NCBI GenBank assembly: GCA_944388615.1 | Contig: CALXJL010000032.1 | Coordinates: forward strand, 1 to 15,776 | Direction: 5' to 3' | Source of the DNA: an uncultured Clostridia bacterium | Lineage (GTDB): Bacteria; Bacillota; Clostridia; TANB77; CAG-508 | DNA length: 15,776 nucleotides | Shown here: positions 1-9,071 of the stretch, in pieces | Numbering within the stretch: the stretch's first letter is position 1 | How the letters are laid out: each line of letters begins with the position of its first letter | Program-made: the position numbers and the translations under genes | The notes under the pieces: model-generated | What the model was told of the DNA's origin: nothing | Databases searched by the model: none | Seen by the model: only the letters and a program-made list of their open reading frames with translations

Positions 1-400
1 ACATTGAGCAAACATATAACTCATATCTGTTACACTACTTGTATCAAACTTGTCTCCTAAATCTAAGCTGGTCATTGAGTAATATCCACACTCAGCAAAC
101 ATATAACTCATATCTGTTACACTACTTGTATCAAACTTGTCTCCTAGATATAAACTTTTCATTCTAGCATAACCACAACCAGCAAACATAGCTCTCATAT
201 TTGTTACATTACTTGTATTAAAGTTATCTCCTAAATCTAAACTTCTCATACTCATATATCCACAATAATCAAACATGTAACTCATATCTGTTACATTACT
301 TGTATCAAAGTTATCTCCCAGCTCTAAGCTTGTCATTGCTGGATAGCCAAAATATGCGAACATATAGCTCATATTTGTTACATTATTTACATTAAGTAAT
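1..400 (-). repeat. LRR block 4 of the giant surface protein (at least five units, cut by window edge)
   Basis: Units run from LLNVNNVTNMSYMF through TSLDLGDKFDTSSVTDM to the left edge, still in the same frame and register. Linker module 4 lies at 400-720 and contains GATGPFDVSALQDDSI. The block continues beyond the window. Confidence 0.9.
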
Positions 401-3400
401 TCTATATTTGTTATAACTTCTGGTTTTGTGCAATTTCCCGAACCTATATCTCTAAATAAATTGCTTGCATTTTGATTTGCATATATTTTATCATCACTTA
501 CTATATATACTGTTTTTTCTGCTCCACTTCCTGTATACCAGCCTAAAATAGAATCATCTTGCAATGCAGATACATCAAATGGTCCTGTAGCTCCTTCTGG
601 TACTTTAGATATATTATCCAAGAATGTTACATTTTCTATATAATATCTTCGTATTCCTTCTATTCCTAGAAATGTACTTCTACCCTCATCTTCGTTTACT
701 GTACTACTCAAAGTATTATACATTATAAATCTATTTTCTTTACTCATATTTCCAGACTCATCCATTAAAGATGCCTTTGGAATACCGAGTCTTACTTGAC
801 TTGCATTACTTGCAAATCCATCTATTTTTATCTTATATTGTACTCCTATTTCTTTTCCACTTGTTGCTCCATTTTCATATAATACTTGAGCTGCTTCTAT
901 TGTCTTTGTTATTCCTGTTGTTACTTCTTCCCCATCCACATATACTTTTAAGCTATTTAAGAATTCTGTATCATTTATTGTTCCTTTTGCCAAACTTGTA
1001 GATTTACTATAATTTGCATCTGTTCCTTGTATTGTTATTGTTGCTGATGCCTTTAGACCATCTTTCGTTGTTTCAAATACTGTACTTTCATCCGCCTTAT
1101 CCCATACTGGTCTTATTAATTCTAAATCTCCTAGGTTTATTTCTTTTTCTTCGTTAAAGTTTCCATATTTGTCTACTAATGTTTGTGCATATATTCTTAT
1201 TTTTGTCTCTCCAGCATAGTCTTTTATTCCATTTTCTCTTTGTGCGAAATTAGATAATACTAATACATATTGTTTTCCATACGGTTCACCTGTTTGGCTA
1301 TCATAAATTGTTGTTCCTGAAATTTCCTCAAATGATTTACTTATTCCTGTTGCTAGTTCATTATTTACATATACTTCTATATTATCTAATAATAAATAAC
1401 TATCATCAAAATTTAGATATTTATCTGTTCCATTTAATGTTAGTATAACTCTTGCATTTTCTCTATCTATTACAGGTGTATTTGCCATTACCCATTCTGG
1501 ATTTACAACATCTACTATTTGCCCTTCCTGTGCTGGTTGATCTTTATTTCCCTCTTCATTTACTCCTATTGTTATTGTTGTAGCATTATTTTCATTTTCC
1601 GATGTGTCTTTTGCTATTCCCGAGTTTATTGCAAGTGTTACTATTCCACTAAAGTCTCTTGCAGTGTCTGCTCCTGTATTGCTTTCTGCTTGTTGCAAGT
1701 TTTCTATTAATAGTCTATATTTTTCCCCTATTTTTCTTGCCTGTCCATTTATTTGTATTTCTATATCTTCTAATTTTGTTAATGTTTTTGTTACTTTTCC
1801 GTCTGCTGTTTGATCTCCATCCACTGCTACTAGTATATCATCTTTTGTTATATTAGTACTTGCAAAATATTTATCTGATATACTGAAATCTACTGTTAAT
1901 GTTTTGTTTTCATAGTTTATGTCTGTATCTGAATATATGTATGTGAATTCTGGTTTTATATCATCCACAAACATTTTTCCTGTTTCTTCTTTCTCTAAGA
2001 AGCCTGTTCCTTGTGCACTTTCTATTAATTCATTTGTTTCAGTCGTTCTATCTAGTGTTATTGTTCCTTCTTCGGAGTCTTTCACACTTGTTTCAAAGTT
2101 TGAGTTTCCATATTCATCTTTTAATGTTTTTGCATCTATTACTACTTCTATATTTCCACTCCACTCTGTAAAGCTTTTTCCAGACTGGCGAAGTCTTTCT
2201 TCAAAGTCTTGTAATGTTAATGTATATTCTACTCCAGTTCCTGTTTTTGTCATTTTTCCATCTGATGAAAATTCAGTATATTCTAATATACTCGCTCTAC
2301 TTAATGTTTTGGTTACAAAGTTTGCTAATTCTCCATCTATATATACTTTTATATTGTTTGTTGTTAAAGTATTTGTTACATTTCCTTTATTTTCAAGTGG
2401 CATTCCTTGGATTGTTATTTCTATTTTGTCTTTTTTCTTAGTAGTTGTTCTTCCATTTGCCCAGTCTATTGTTGTATCTACTGTTTCTGGAACTAGTTTT
2501 ACTGATGTCTTTTTCCATTCTGGTCTGTATTTTGGATTTATTTTTCCTCTTGTATAGTTTATTGCAGCATCATCTGTGTTTGCATTTAGTTTGAAGTTAT
2601 GCTCATCACTGTATATTGATTCTGGTGCATGGATTACTATTTCTCCTTGTTTTCCGCAGTTTGCTACAAATATCGAATTGTCACTTGGTATATTTGTAAA
2701 TGCTGGTCCTAAGTCTAGGCTTGTCATCGATTTAGATCCACACTCATTAAACATTGCATACATACTTGTCACATTTTTTGTATCAAACTTATTCCCCAAA
2801 TTTAACTCAGTCATCATTTCATAACCACATTTATCAAACATTCCATACATACTAGTTACACTACTTGTATTAAATTCGTCTCCTAAATCTAAACTTCTCA
2901 TACTCTTATATCCACATTGATGAAACATATGTAGCATAGAATTAACTTTACTTGTATTAAATTTATCTCCTAAATCTAAACTTTCCATTGCTGTATATCC
3001 ACATGAATTAAACATTGAATCCATATTTGTTACACTACTTGTATCAAAGTTGTCTCCTAAAATCAATTTTTCCATTGATTCATATCCACACTCATTAAAC
3101 ATTGCATACATACTTGTTACATTTTTTGTATTAAACTTATTTCCCAAATTCAATTCAGTCATCATTTTATAACCACATTTATCGAACATTCCATACATAT
3201 TTGTTATATTACTTGTATCAAATTTATCTCCCAAGATCAAGCTTGTCATTTTGCTGTATCCACATTGATGAAACATATGTATTGCAGATGTAACATTACT
3301 TGTATCAAAGTTATTTCCTAAATCCAAACTTGTCATACTTGTATATCCAAATGAGTCAAACATTGCATCCATATTGGTTACATTATTTGTATTTAGTAAT

Positions 3401-6400
3401 TCTATATTTGTTATTACTTCTGATGATGAACTTACACGACCTATAAGTTTAAATAAATTACTTGCATTTTGGTTTGCATATATTTTATCATCACTTGCTA
3501 TATATACTTTTTTTGCTGTTCCACTTCCTGTATACCATGCACGAATTGAGTTATCACCTTGTGCAGATACATCATATGGTCCTGTAGCTCCTTCTGGTAC
3601 TTTAGATATACTATCTAAAAATGTTACATTTTCTATATTTTGTCTTTGTATTCCTGTGATTCCTAGAAATGTACTTGTATTTTCTGTTTCTGCTGACGTA
3701 CTTTTTAAACAATTATAAACAATTATCGGTGTAGCCTCATTACCATTACCCGATGTATCTATCATTGCATCTTCTGGTATCACTATTTTTACCTGATTCG
3801 CATTATTTGCAAATCCTGTTACCTTTATCTCGTACTCTATTCCATATTCTGCTGTTGTAATACCACTATCTGTTTCTCTAATTTCCGCTAATATTAATCC
3901 TGGTCCTACCATTTCCTTTGTTATTCCACTTGTTACTACAGATCCATTTACATACACCTTCATATTATTTAGTAAAGTACTATCACTCATGCTACTTGTT
4001 CTGCTATAGTATTTATCTGTTACTCTTATCTTCACTGTAGCTGAAGTGTTCATTCCTGTGTCTGTTGTTGTAAATACTGTACTTTCTTCTATTTTTTCTA
4101 CAAATGGTTTTACTGTATCTACTATAACACCTTCTACGTCATCTGGATCTTGACTATCTGTTACATAATTAACACCTACAGTTAATGTTGCTGCATTACT
4201 CTTGTTAGAAGATTTATCTGTTCCTATTCCTGCTGGTATAGCAATTGTTATAATACCACTATAATCTAAATAATTATCCCCATTTTTTATTTTTTCTTGT
4301 GCTAATCCACTTAATGTTAATGTATATCTTCTTCCTATATATGTCTTTCCTGTTCCACCTGTAGTTGACTCATTTCCATTTGCATCTCTGTATAAGTTAA
4401 TATAGCTTAATTCTCTATATATTCCTTCTTTTCCTTGTGTTTCTGCCCATGTTGGAGTTTCTCCGTCTATTAATATATTTAAACTAGATAAAGCAAGACT
4501 TGTAGTAGAATAATATTTATCTGTTATATCAAATACTATTTCAACCTCATCATTTACTCTGTCTATATCTGATGTTGAGTACACGTAATGAACACGTGGT
4601 TTTATTTTATCTATAAACATACTTCCATTTAAATTTGATGTTCTTGTGCTTGCGTCTTTTATAGATGTTTCTAAGTTTCCATTTCCATATGATTCTAATA
4701 AAGTTCTACCATCTATTACTAATTCTACATTTCCTGCCCATTCTATATAGCTTTTTCCAGATTGTCTTAATTGTTGTTCAAAATTAGATAATTCTACTGT
4801 AACTTCTACGCCTTTAGCTGATGTTCCATCTGCTCTTGTATATGTAACCACTTTCTTATTTGAGATTGGTAGTTTTTCTATTGCTCCATTTGACGCAAAA
4901 TCTGAATCTTCATCTGCTAGCACTCCATCTACATATACATGTATTTGATCAGGTGTTAAATTTATATCGTCTATTGCTAAATCTTCATACTCGCATGTTC
5001 CTCTAAGTACTATTTTTAATGTGTCATTTGTTCCATATGAGCTAGATACTTTTGTCCATACTGTTTTATATTTTGGATTTATTGTTCCTCTTAAATATGT
5101 TATTTTAGTTGTAGAAGATGAATTTATTCTGAAATGAGTCTCATCATTGTATATTGATTCTGGTGCATAGATTATTGCTTGACCATTTTTTCCACAATTT
5201 GCTACAAAATTTGTTCTTGTAGATGCTATTTTAGTAAATGCAGGTCCTAGATCTAGGCTAGTCATTGCTGTATATCCACAATAAGAAAACATTGAAGTCA
5301 TAGTTGTTACACTACTTGTGTCAAATTTGTCTCCTAAATCTAAACTTAACATTGCTGTTCTTCCACAATTGTTAAACATATAACTCATTGTTGTTACATT
5401 ACTTGTATCAAAGTTATTTCCTAAATCTAAACTAGTCATTGCCGTATATCCACAAAAATAAAACATCATTCTCATATCTATTACATTACTCGTATTAAAT
5501 TTATTTCCTAAATTTAAACTTAACATTGCCATTCTTCCACAATAGTTAAACATATTGCTCATATTTGTTACATTACTCGTATCAAAGTTATTTCCTAAAT
5601 TCAAATTGGTCATTTTCCTATATCCACAATATGTGAACATATAGCTCATATTTGTTACATTATTTACATTAAGTAATCCTATATTTGTTATTAATTCTGT
5701 TTTTGTACAATTGCTCGAATAACCTATATATCTAAATAAATTGCTTGCATTTTGATTCGCATATATTTTATCATCACTTGCTATATATACTGTTTTTACT
5801 ACTCCACTTCCTGTATACCATGCACGAATCGAGTTATCACCTTGTGCAGATACATCATATGGTCCTGTAGCTCCCGATGGTACTTTAGATATACTATCTA
5901 AGAATGTTACATTTTCTATGTTCTTTCTTTGTATTCCTTCTATTCCTAAGAATGTACTTGCACTTCCAGTCTCTGATGCCGTACTCTTCAAACAGTTATA
6001 CATTATAAAATCCACTTGTGGAATTCCAAAACCCTTTGAGTTTTTCATTACTCCTTCTGGCACTTGTATTTTGACTTGGTTTGCATTACTTGCAAATCCT
6101 TTTACTTGTATTGTATATTGTACCCCTGTTTGGTTAGACCCACTATATATCTCCTGTGCTGATAGAATAGTTTTTGTAATTCCATTTGTTACCTGTGCTC
6201 CATTCACATATACTTTTAAGCTGTTTAAAAAATCTGTATCATTAATTGTTCCTTTTGCAATACTCTTATCTCTATCATAAGTTTTCATTGTTCCTTTAAA
6301 AGTTACTGTTGCTGTATTATTTACAGCATCTGCTGTTTCGTCTATTTTTTCCCATTCAAATATCGGATATTTTAATACTAGTGTTCCTTCGTCATAGTAT

Positions 6401-8625
6401 GATGCCGTTGTCGTTTCATCTGCATTTAGTTTAAAGTTGTGTTCATTGTAGTATATTGCTTCTGATACATAAATTATTGTTTCAGAACTTCCACAGTCTA
6501 TTGCAAATCTATCATTCTCTTCTGCTATATTTATAAATGCAGGTCCAAAGTCCAGGCTTGTCATTTCTCCGTATCCACATTTGTAAAACATCAAATCCAT
6601 ATCTGTTACATTACTTGTATCAAATTTATCTCCTAAATCTAAACTTGTCATCGCATGATATCCACAACTTTGAAACATAGAGCTCATATCTGTTACATTG
6701 CTTGTATCAAAGTTTTCTCCTAAATCTAAACTTGTCATTGCTGTATATCCACAATATGCAAACATAGAGCTCATATTGGTTACACTACTCGTGTCAAATT
6801 TATCTCCTAAATCTAAACTTGTCATCGCATTATATCCACAACTTTGAAACATAGAGCTCATATTGGTTACACTACTCGTGTCAAATTTGTCTCCTAAATC
6901 TAAACTTTCCATCGCTGTATATCCACAACCAGAAAACATAGAGCTCATATTGGTTACACTACTCGTGTCAAATTTGTCTCCTAAATCTAAACTTTCCATT
7001 GCTGTATATCCACAACTTTGAAACATAGAGCTCATATTGGTTACACTACTCGTGTCAAATTTATCTCCTAGAATCAATTTTACCATTCCATCTCTTCCAC
7101 ATTGGCTAAACATGCTATCCATATTTGTTACATTGCTTGTATCAAAATTATCACCCAAATCTAAATTTGTTAGTACAGAGCTGTCGCCTCCTCCCGTTCT
7201 TTCAAACATATGTGACATATCAGTCACATGACTTGTATTAAGTAATGACATATTGTTTATTCTTACAGTGTTTCTATCTCCTATTAGTGCTCCTCCCAGA
7301 CTGAAAAACAAATAGCTTGAATCAGGATTTGCATATATTGTACTATCACTATATACATATACATCTTTTATCTTCGCAGTGTTTTGTGTAAACCAGTCTT
7401 GTGTAGATGTAAACCATGCTTGTATTGAATTGTCTTTTGCAGCAGACACATCATATGGTCCTTCTGCTTCTGTTGGAATATCAGATTTACTATTCACAAA
7501 TGTTACACTTCTAGTATAACGGTTTTCCACATCAGGTATTCCTAAAAAATGTTTATCAAATTCAATGCCTCCTTCTGTACCTGGTACCAAATAATTCACA
7601 GTATTAGCCTGTGTCGCTATTCCTTCATCTGCTGTTTCATCCACTGCTTCATTTGCTGCCATCACTTCATCACTTACAACAGCATAAATAGAAAAATTAT
7701 CTGCATTAAATACTACTGTATCCTCTTCTATTTTTTCTACTTGCATTTGTTCTGTTGTATTGTCATCTTTTATATGATATACTTGTGAACTTGCATTTAC
7801 AGATGCGTCCTGTATTGATACTTGATATTTTTCCTCATGTGCTACTGGTTCGACCTCTATGTAACTTGTTGTTCCATCTGCATTTGTAATAGGTATTACC
7901 ACTTTTATATCATATGCAACATCTACTTTCTTTCCTGGGATAATTGTCTCTAATTCTGCACTATTTTGTTCTGCAACTTGTAATATAGCATTTCTCGGCA
8001 TATATCCTGTAACTTGTATGTTTTTACCATTTTGTTCATCTGTATATTCTAGTATTTTATTATATAATACAGTAGTATTTTCATCTATTACTCCATTTGC
8101 ATTATTTAATTTTGCTGTTCCTTCTGTAACAATGGCATCATCTTCAGATAATCCTACACTTTGTCTTTCTGTATCAGTCATATTTACAGAATCTTTTTTA
8201 TCCCATTTTCCACTAGCATTTTTAGATAATATTTTAAAATTATAATCTACTGCAAAAATAAGACCATTTGTTTGCAATTCTTCTTTACTTATTATTATTG
8301 TTCCTTCCTTTGGCTCTGCCTTTTTATCTAAAGTTTGATCTTGTAAATGGTCATTAGTAATTTTATAAAATGAATTAACTTGTTTTGTATTAACATTATC
8401 CGGTAATTCTATTTCATATTCAGAACTACTTACTTCTCTTGCCTCAATTTCAAATTCTTCATTTCCTATATTATTATATAAATCGACTGCTGTAGCCGTT
8501 ATTTTCTGCACTTTTTCAGCCCTCGAATTAAGGACATTATAATAAACGCCCAGCATAATTAATAACATAATTCCAAGTAAAATTACATTTCTTATTTTTC
8601 TCCTAAGTTTATATATATTTCTCAC
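1..8625 (-). CDS. Giant BspA-family (DUF285-type) leucine-rich repeat surface protein, C-terminus outside window
   Basis: The frame is open from a GTG at 8625 to the window edge: 2,875 codons, over 300 kDa, with no stop. An in-frame TAA lies directly before the GTG, and GGAGG (8634-8638) sits 8 bases upstream, which fixes the start. Residues 15-30 are hydrophobic (VILLGIMLLIMLGVYY) after a basic N-terminus, giving a signal peptide or anchor. Residues of about 200-315 end in NFSIYAVV, a pattern I know from Firmicutes surface proteins. Then come four blocks of 29-residue repeats with the core LDLGxxFDTSxVTxMxxMFxxC (residues about 460-696, 983-1129, 1743-1975, 2743 onward). This matches the DUF285/'surface protein 26-residue repeat' family, found on cell surfaces as adhesins or unknowns. 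The blocks are separated by probable Ig-like beta domains. Any cell-wall sorting signal would lie outside the window. The adhesin role is inferred; the family and exposed location are well supported. Confidence 0.92.
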   Translation of the reverse strand, partial: MRNIYKLRRKIRNVILLGIMLLIMLGVYYNVLNSRAEKVQKITATAVDLYNNIGNEEFEIEAREVSSSEYEIELPDNVNTKQVNSFYKITNDHLQDQTLDKKAEPKEGTIIISKEELQTNGLIFAVDYNFKILSKNASGKWDKKDSVNMTDTERQSVGLSEDDAIVTEGTAKLNNANGVIDENTTVLYNKILEYTDEQNGKNIQVTGYMPRNAILQVAEQNSAELETIIPGKKVDVAYDIKVVIPITNADGTTSYIEVEPVAHEEKYQVSIQDASVNASSQVYHIKDDNTTEQMQVEKIEEDTVVFNADNFSIYAVVSDEVMAANEAVDETADEGIATQANTVNYLVPGTEGGIEFDKHFLGIPDVENRYTRSVTFVNSKSDIPTEAEGPYDVSAAKDNSIQAWFTSTQDWFTQNTAKIKDVYVYSDSTIYANPDSSYLFFSLGGALIGDRNTVRINNMSLLNTSHVTDMSHMFERTGGGDSSVLTNLDLGDNFDTSNVTNMDSMFSQCGRDGMVKLILGDKFDTSSVTNMSSMFQSCGYTAMESLDLGDKFDTSSVTNMSSMFSGCGYTAMESLDLGDKFDTSSVTNMSSMFQSCGYNAMTSLDLGDKFDTSSVTNMSSMFAYCGYTAMTSLDLGENFDTSNVTDMSSMFQSCGYHAMTSLDLGDKFDTSNVTDMDLMFYKCGYGEMTSLDFGPAFINIAEENDRFAIDCGSSETIIYVSEAIYYNEHNFKLNADETTTASYYDEGTLVLKYPIFEWEKIDETADAVNNTATVTFKGTMKTYDRDKSIAKGTINDTDFLNSLKVYVNGAQVTNGITKTILSAQEIYSGSNQTGVQYTIQVKGFASNANQVKIQVPEGVMKNSKGFGIPQVDFIMYNCLKSTASETGSASTFLGIEGIQRKNIENVTFLDSISKVPSGATGPYDVSAQGDNSIRAWYTGSGVVKTVYIASDDKIYANQNASNLFRYIGYSSNCTKTELITNIGLLNVNNVTNMSYMFTYCGYRKMTNLNLGNNFDTSNVTNMSNMFNYCGRMAMLSLNLGNKFNTSNVIDMRMMFYFCGYTAMTSLDLGNNFDTSNVTTMSYMFNNCGRTAMLSLDLGDKFDTSSVTTMTSMFSYCGYTAMTSLDLGPAFTKIASTRTNFVANCGKNGQAIIYAPESIYNDETHFRINSSSTTKITYLRGTINPKYKTVWTKVSSSYGTNDTLKIVLRGTCEYEDLAIDDINLTPDQIHVYVDGVLADEDSDFASNGAIEKLPISNKKVVTYTRADGTSAKGVEVTVELSNFEQQLRQSGKSYIEWAGNVELVIDGRTLLESYGNGNLETSIKDASTRTSNLNGSMFIDKIKPRVHYVYSTSDIDRVNDEVEIVFDITDKYYSTTSLALSSLNILIDGETPTWAETQGKEGIYRELSYINLYRDANGNESTTGGTGKTYIGRRYTLTLSGLAQEKIKNGDNYLDYSGIITIAIPAGIGTDKSSNKSNAATLTVGVNYVTDSQDPDDVEGVIVDTVKPFVEKIEESTVFTTTDTGMNTSATVKIRVTDKYYSRTSSMSDSTLLNNMKVYVNGSVVTSGITKEMVGPGLILAEIRETDSGITTAEYGIEYEIKVTGFANNANQVKIVIPEDAMIDTSGNGNEATPIIVYNCLKSTSAETENTSTFLGITGIQRQNIENVTFLDSISKVPEGATGPYDVSAQGDNSIRAWYTGSGTAKKVYIASDDKIYANQNASNLFKLIGRVSSSSEVITNIELLNTNNVTNMDAMFDSFGYTSMTSLDLGNNFDTSNVTSAIHMFHQCGYSKMTSLILGDKFDTSNITNMYGMFDKCGYKMMTELNLGNKFNTKNVTSMYAMFNECGYESMEKLILGDNFDTSSVTNMDSMFNSCGYTAMESLDLGDKFNTSKVNSMLHMFHQCGYKSMRSLDLGDEFNTSSVTSMYGMFDKCGYEMMTELNLGNKFDTKNVTSMYAMFNECGSKSMTSLDLGPAFTNIPSDNSIFVANCGKQGEIVIHAPESIYSDEHNFKLNANTDDAAINYTRGKINPKYRPEWKKTSVKLVPETVDTTIDWANGRTTTKKKDKIEITIQGMPLENKGNVTNTLTTNNIKVYIDGELANFVTKTLSRASILEYTEFSSDGKMTKTGTGVEYTLTLQDFEERLRQSGKSFTEWSGNIEVVIDAKTLKDEYGNSNFETSVKDSEEGTITLDRTTETNELIESAQGTGFLEKEETGKMFVDDIKPEFTYIYSDTDINYENKTLTVDFSISDKYFASTNITKDDILVAVDGDQTADGKVTKTLTKLEDIEIQINGQARKIGEKYRLLIENLQQAESNTGADTARDFSGIVTLAINSGIAKDTSENENNATTITIGVNEEGNKDQPAQEGQIVDVVNPEWVMANTPVIDRENARVILTLNGTDKYLNFDDSYLLLDNIEVYVNNELATGISKSFEEISGTTIYDSQTGEPYGKQYVLVLSNFAQRENGIKDYAGETKIRIYAQTLVDKYGNFNEEKEINLGDLELIRPVWDKADESTVFETTKDGLKASATITIQGTDANYSKSTSLAKGTINDTEFLNSLKVYVDGEEVTTGITKTIEAAQVLYENGATSGKEIGVQYKIKIDGFASNASQVRLGIPKASLMDESGNMSKENRFIMYNTLSSTVNEDEGRSTFLGIEGIRRYYIENVTFLDNISKVPEGATGPFDVSALQDDSILGWYTGSGAEKTVYIVSDDKIYANQNASNLFRDIGSGNCTKPEVITNIELLNVNNVTNMSYMFAYFGYPAMTSLELGDNFDTSNVTDMSYMFDYCGYMSMRSLDLGDNFNTSNVTNMRAMFAGCGYARMKSLYLGDKFDTSSVTDMSYMFAECGYYSMTSLDLGDKFDTSSVTDMSYMFAQC
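720..2580 (-). other. Array of four probable Ig-like domains between LRR blocks 3 and 4
   Basis: Four domains are seen, the longest array in the window. They carry the ISDKYFAS/GTDKYLN type of strand, the VYIDGELA/VYVNNELA strand and a closing D-x-S-x-N motif. A 25-residue acidic/Thr-rich insert (around 2000-2090, DSEEGTITLDRTTETNE) lengthens the link between the first and second. The last domain matches the single one after block 1 (GTIND-T-[DE]-FLNSLKVYV). Confidence 0.6.
2701..3400 (-). repeat. LRR block 3 of the giant surface protein (eight units plus cap)
   Basis: Eight 29-residue units run from LLNTNNVTNMDAMF to the cap TSLDLGPAFTNI. Unit types alternate: HMFHQCGY, YGMFDKCGY and YAMFNECG each occur twice in the same order, 348 bases (four units) apart. 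That indicates an internal duplication. Linker module 3 lies at 3400-3715 and the VANCGK/APESIY cap at 2580-2700. Confidence 0.9.
3716..5110 (-). other. Array of three probable Ig-like domains between LRR blocks 2 and 3
   Basis: Three successive domains show the same layout: an early ITDKYYS or equivalent strand, a VYVxG or ILIDG strand, then an L-x-L-x-G/N-F strand with a closing acidic/Gly segment such as IGTDKSSNKSN or DTSGNGNE. The first includes NFEQQLRQSGKSYIEWAGN, which recurs almost unchanged in the first domain of the next array. Domains two and three each follow a D-x-V/I-K-P linker. The fold is inferred. Confidence 0.6.
5240..5677 (-). repeat. LRR block 2 of the giant surface protein (five units plus cap)
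   Basis: Five 29-residue units run from LLNVNNVTNMSYMF to the cap TSLDLGPAFTKI. Several carry LSLNLG or LSLDLG and CGRxAM in place of CGYxAM. The block is preceded by linker module 2 (5678-5990), which contains GATGPYDVSAQGDNSIRAWY, and is followed by the cap with VANCGK and APESIY (5110-5240). Confidence 0.9.
5990..6420 (-). other. Single probable Ig-like domain between LRR blocks 1 and 2
   Basis: After the cap (6420-6540), the translation alternates hydrophobic and polar residues. It contains LKVYVNGAQVTNGITKTI and a later GFASNANQVKVQVPEG strand pair. The same pattern recurs at about 3720-4110 and 720-1090, each time just before the next linker module. A beta-sandwich fold is inferred from strand pattern and repetition, not from a named family hit. 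Confidence 0.6.
6540..7250 (-). repeat. LRR block 1 of the giant surface protein (eight 29-residue units plus cap)
   Basis: There are eight units of 87 bases in register; for example, one motif recurs at 6644, 6731 and 6818. Units between 6781 and 7042 are nearly identical in DNA, differing mainly in the few codons after MF (QSC, SGC, AYC). The first unit is irregular, with ERTGGGDSS replacing the usual xxCGYxxM. The block ends in a cap, TSLDFGPAF. It follows a linker of about 290 bases (7250-7540) containing EGPYDVSAA. Confidence 0.9.
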
Positions 8626-8653
8626 TTATAATACCTCCAAATTTACTCTTTAA

Positions 8654-8682
8654 TTTATATCATATTCCAGTATCATTTTCAA
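8654..8682 (-). promoter_or_regulatory. Promoter of the giant surface protein gene
   Basis: On the minus strand, TTGAAA (8677-8682) and TATAAA (8654-8659) are separated by exactly 17 bases. TG one base before the -10 box gives an extended -10. Transcription would start near 8647, leaving a leader of about 22 bases with GGAGG before the GTG. The -35 box lies just inside the end of the left 99-base repeat. Confidence 0.75.
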
Positions 8683-8774
8683 TAATTTTTCGCCTTTTTT
8701 CTACAAGTAAAATATGACATTTTTTTGGCATATTTTTCAGAAATATTACTTTTATATTACCATTATATTATATT
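8676..8774. repeat. 99-base direct repeat, left copy
   Basis: This copy matches 9427-9525 in the same orientation at 97 of 99 positions. The differences are a g/t after the first ttttcaataatttttc and a g/a in the middle. Flanking sequence diverges at once on both sides. The copy contains the -35 box of the giant gene at its 8676 end, so the rest may be an upstream control sequence for that promoter. Confidence 0.9.
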
Positions 8775-8863
8775 GGCGAATTATAAAATTAAAATATAAT
8801 ATAATCGCAGAAAAATTTACATAGCAAACAAGCAAAATCGATTTAGTTTTTCTTAATGTAATA

Positions 8864-9001
8864 CTAACATCTATTTTGCTTAAGATATTTCAATAGAACT
8901 TGTGTCGTATGATCAAATTGTTTTTTTGCATATTCCAAATAATCTTTGCATTCTCGACATTCATAATTTACTGGTTGGCATTTTTTCTTCTTAATAGATT
9001 C
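8864..9001 (-). pseudogene. Possible gene remnant with a CxxC motif, no start codon
   Basis: 45 sense codons end in TAG. They read coding-like: an ECREC motif, then a mixed charged/hydrophobic stretch (DYLEYAKKQFDHTTQVLLKY). An in-frame TAA directly precedes the run, and the short upstream reading is only ATG-GTT-AAT-stop. No ATG, GTG or well-placed TTG with a ribosome site opens it. I do not recognise a family. It may be the decayed 3' end of a gene or chance; the DNA around it (8775-8863) shows nothing else coding. Confidence 0.3.
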
Positions 9002-9036
9002 TTAATTAACCATTTGAATTTTATTTTGAATTTTAT

Positions 9037-9065
9037 TTGACTTTTCCTAAAAATCTGTGTATAAT
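9037..9065 (+). promoter_or_regulatory. Promoter of the candidate antitoxin RNA
   Basis: TTGACT (9037-9042) and TATAAT (9060-9065) lie 17 bases apart on the plus strand, nearly full sigma-A consensus. No plausible coding frame follows, but a hairpin and a terminator do, so the product is most simply a short RNA starting near 9072. Confidence 0.8.
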
Positions 9066-9071
9066 AATTAT

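Noticed and set aside
1..7250. The 87-base array as a CRISPR array
   Set aside because: Units are contiguous, translate in one frame to leucine-rich repeats, and have no unique spacers.
771..8245. Numerous plus-strand open frames of 60-212 codons
   Set aside because: All lie opposite the giant minus-strand gene, are extremely rich in Leu, Phe, Ser and Ile, and lack ribosome sites. They arise because repeats without minus-strand stops also lack stops in other frames.
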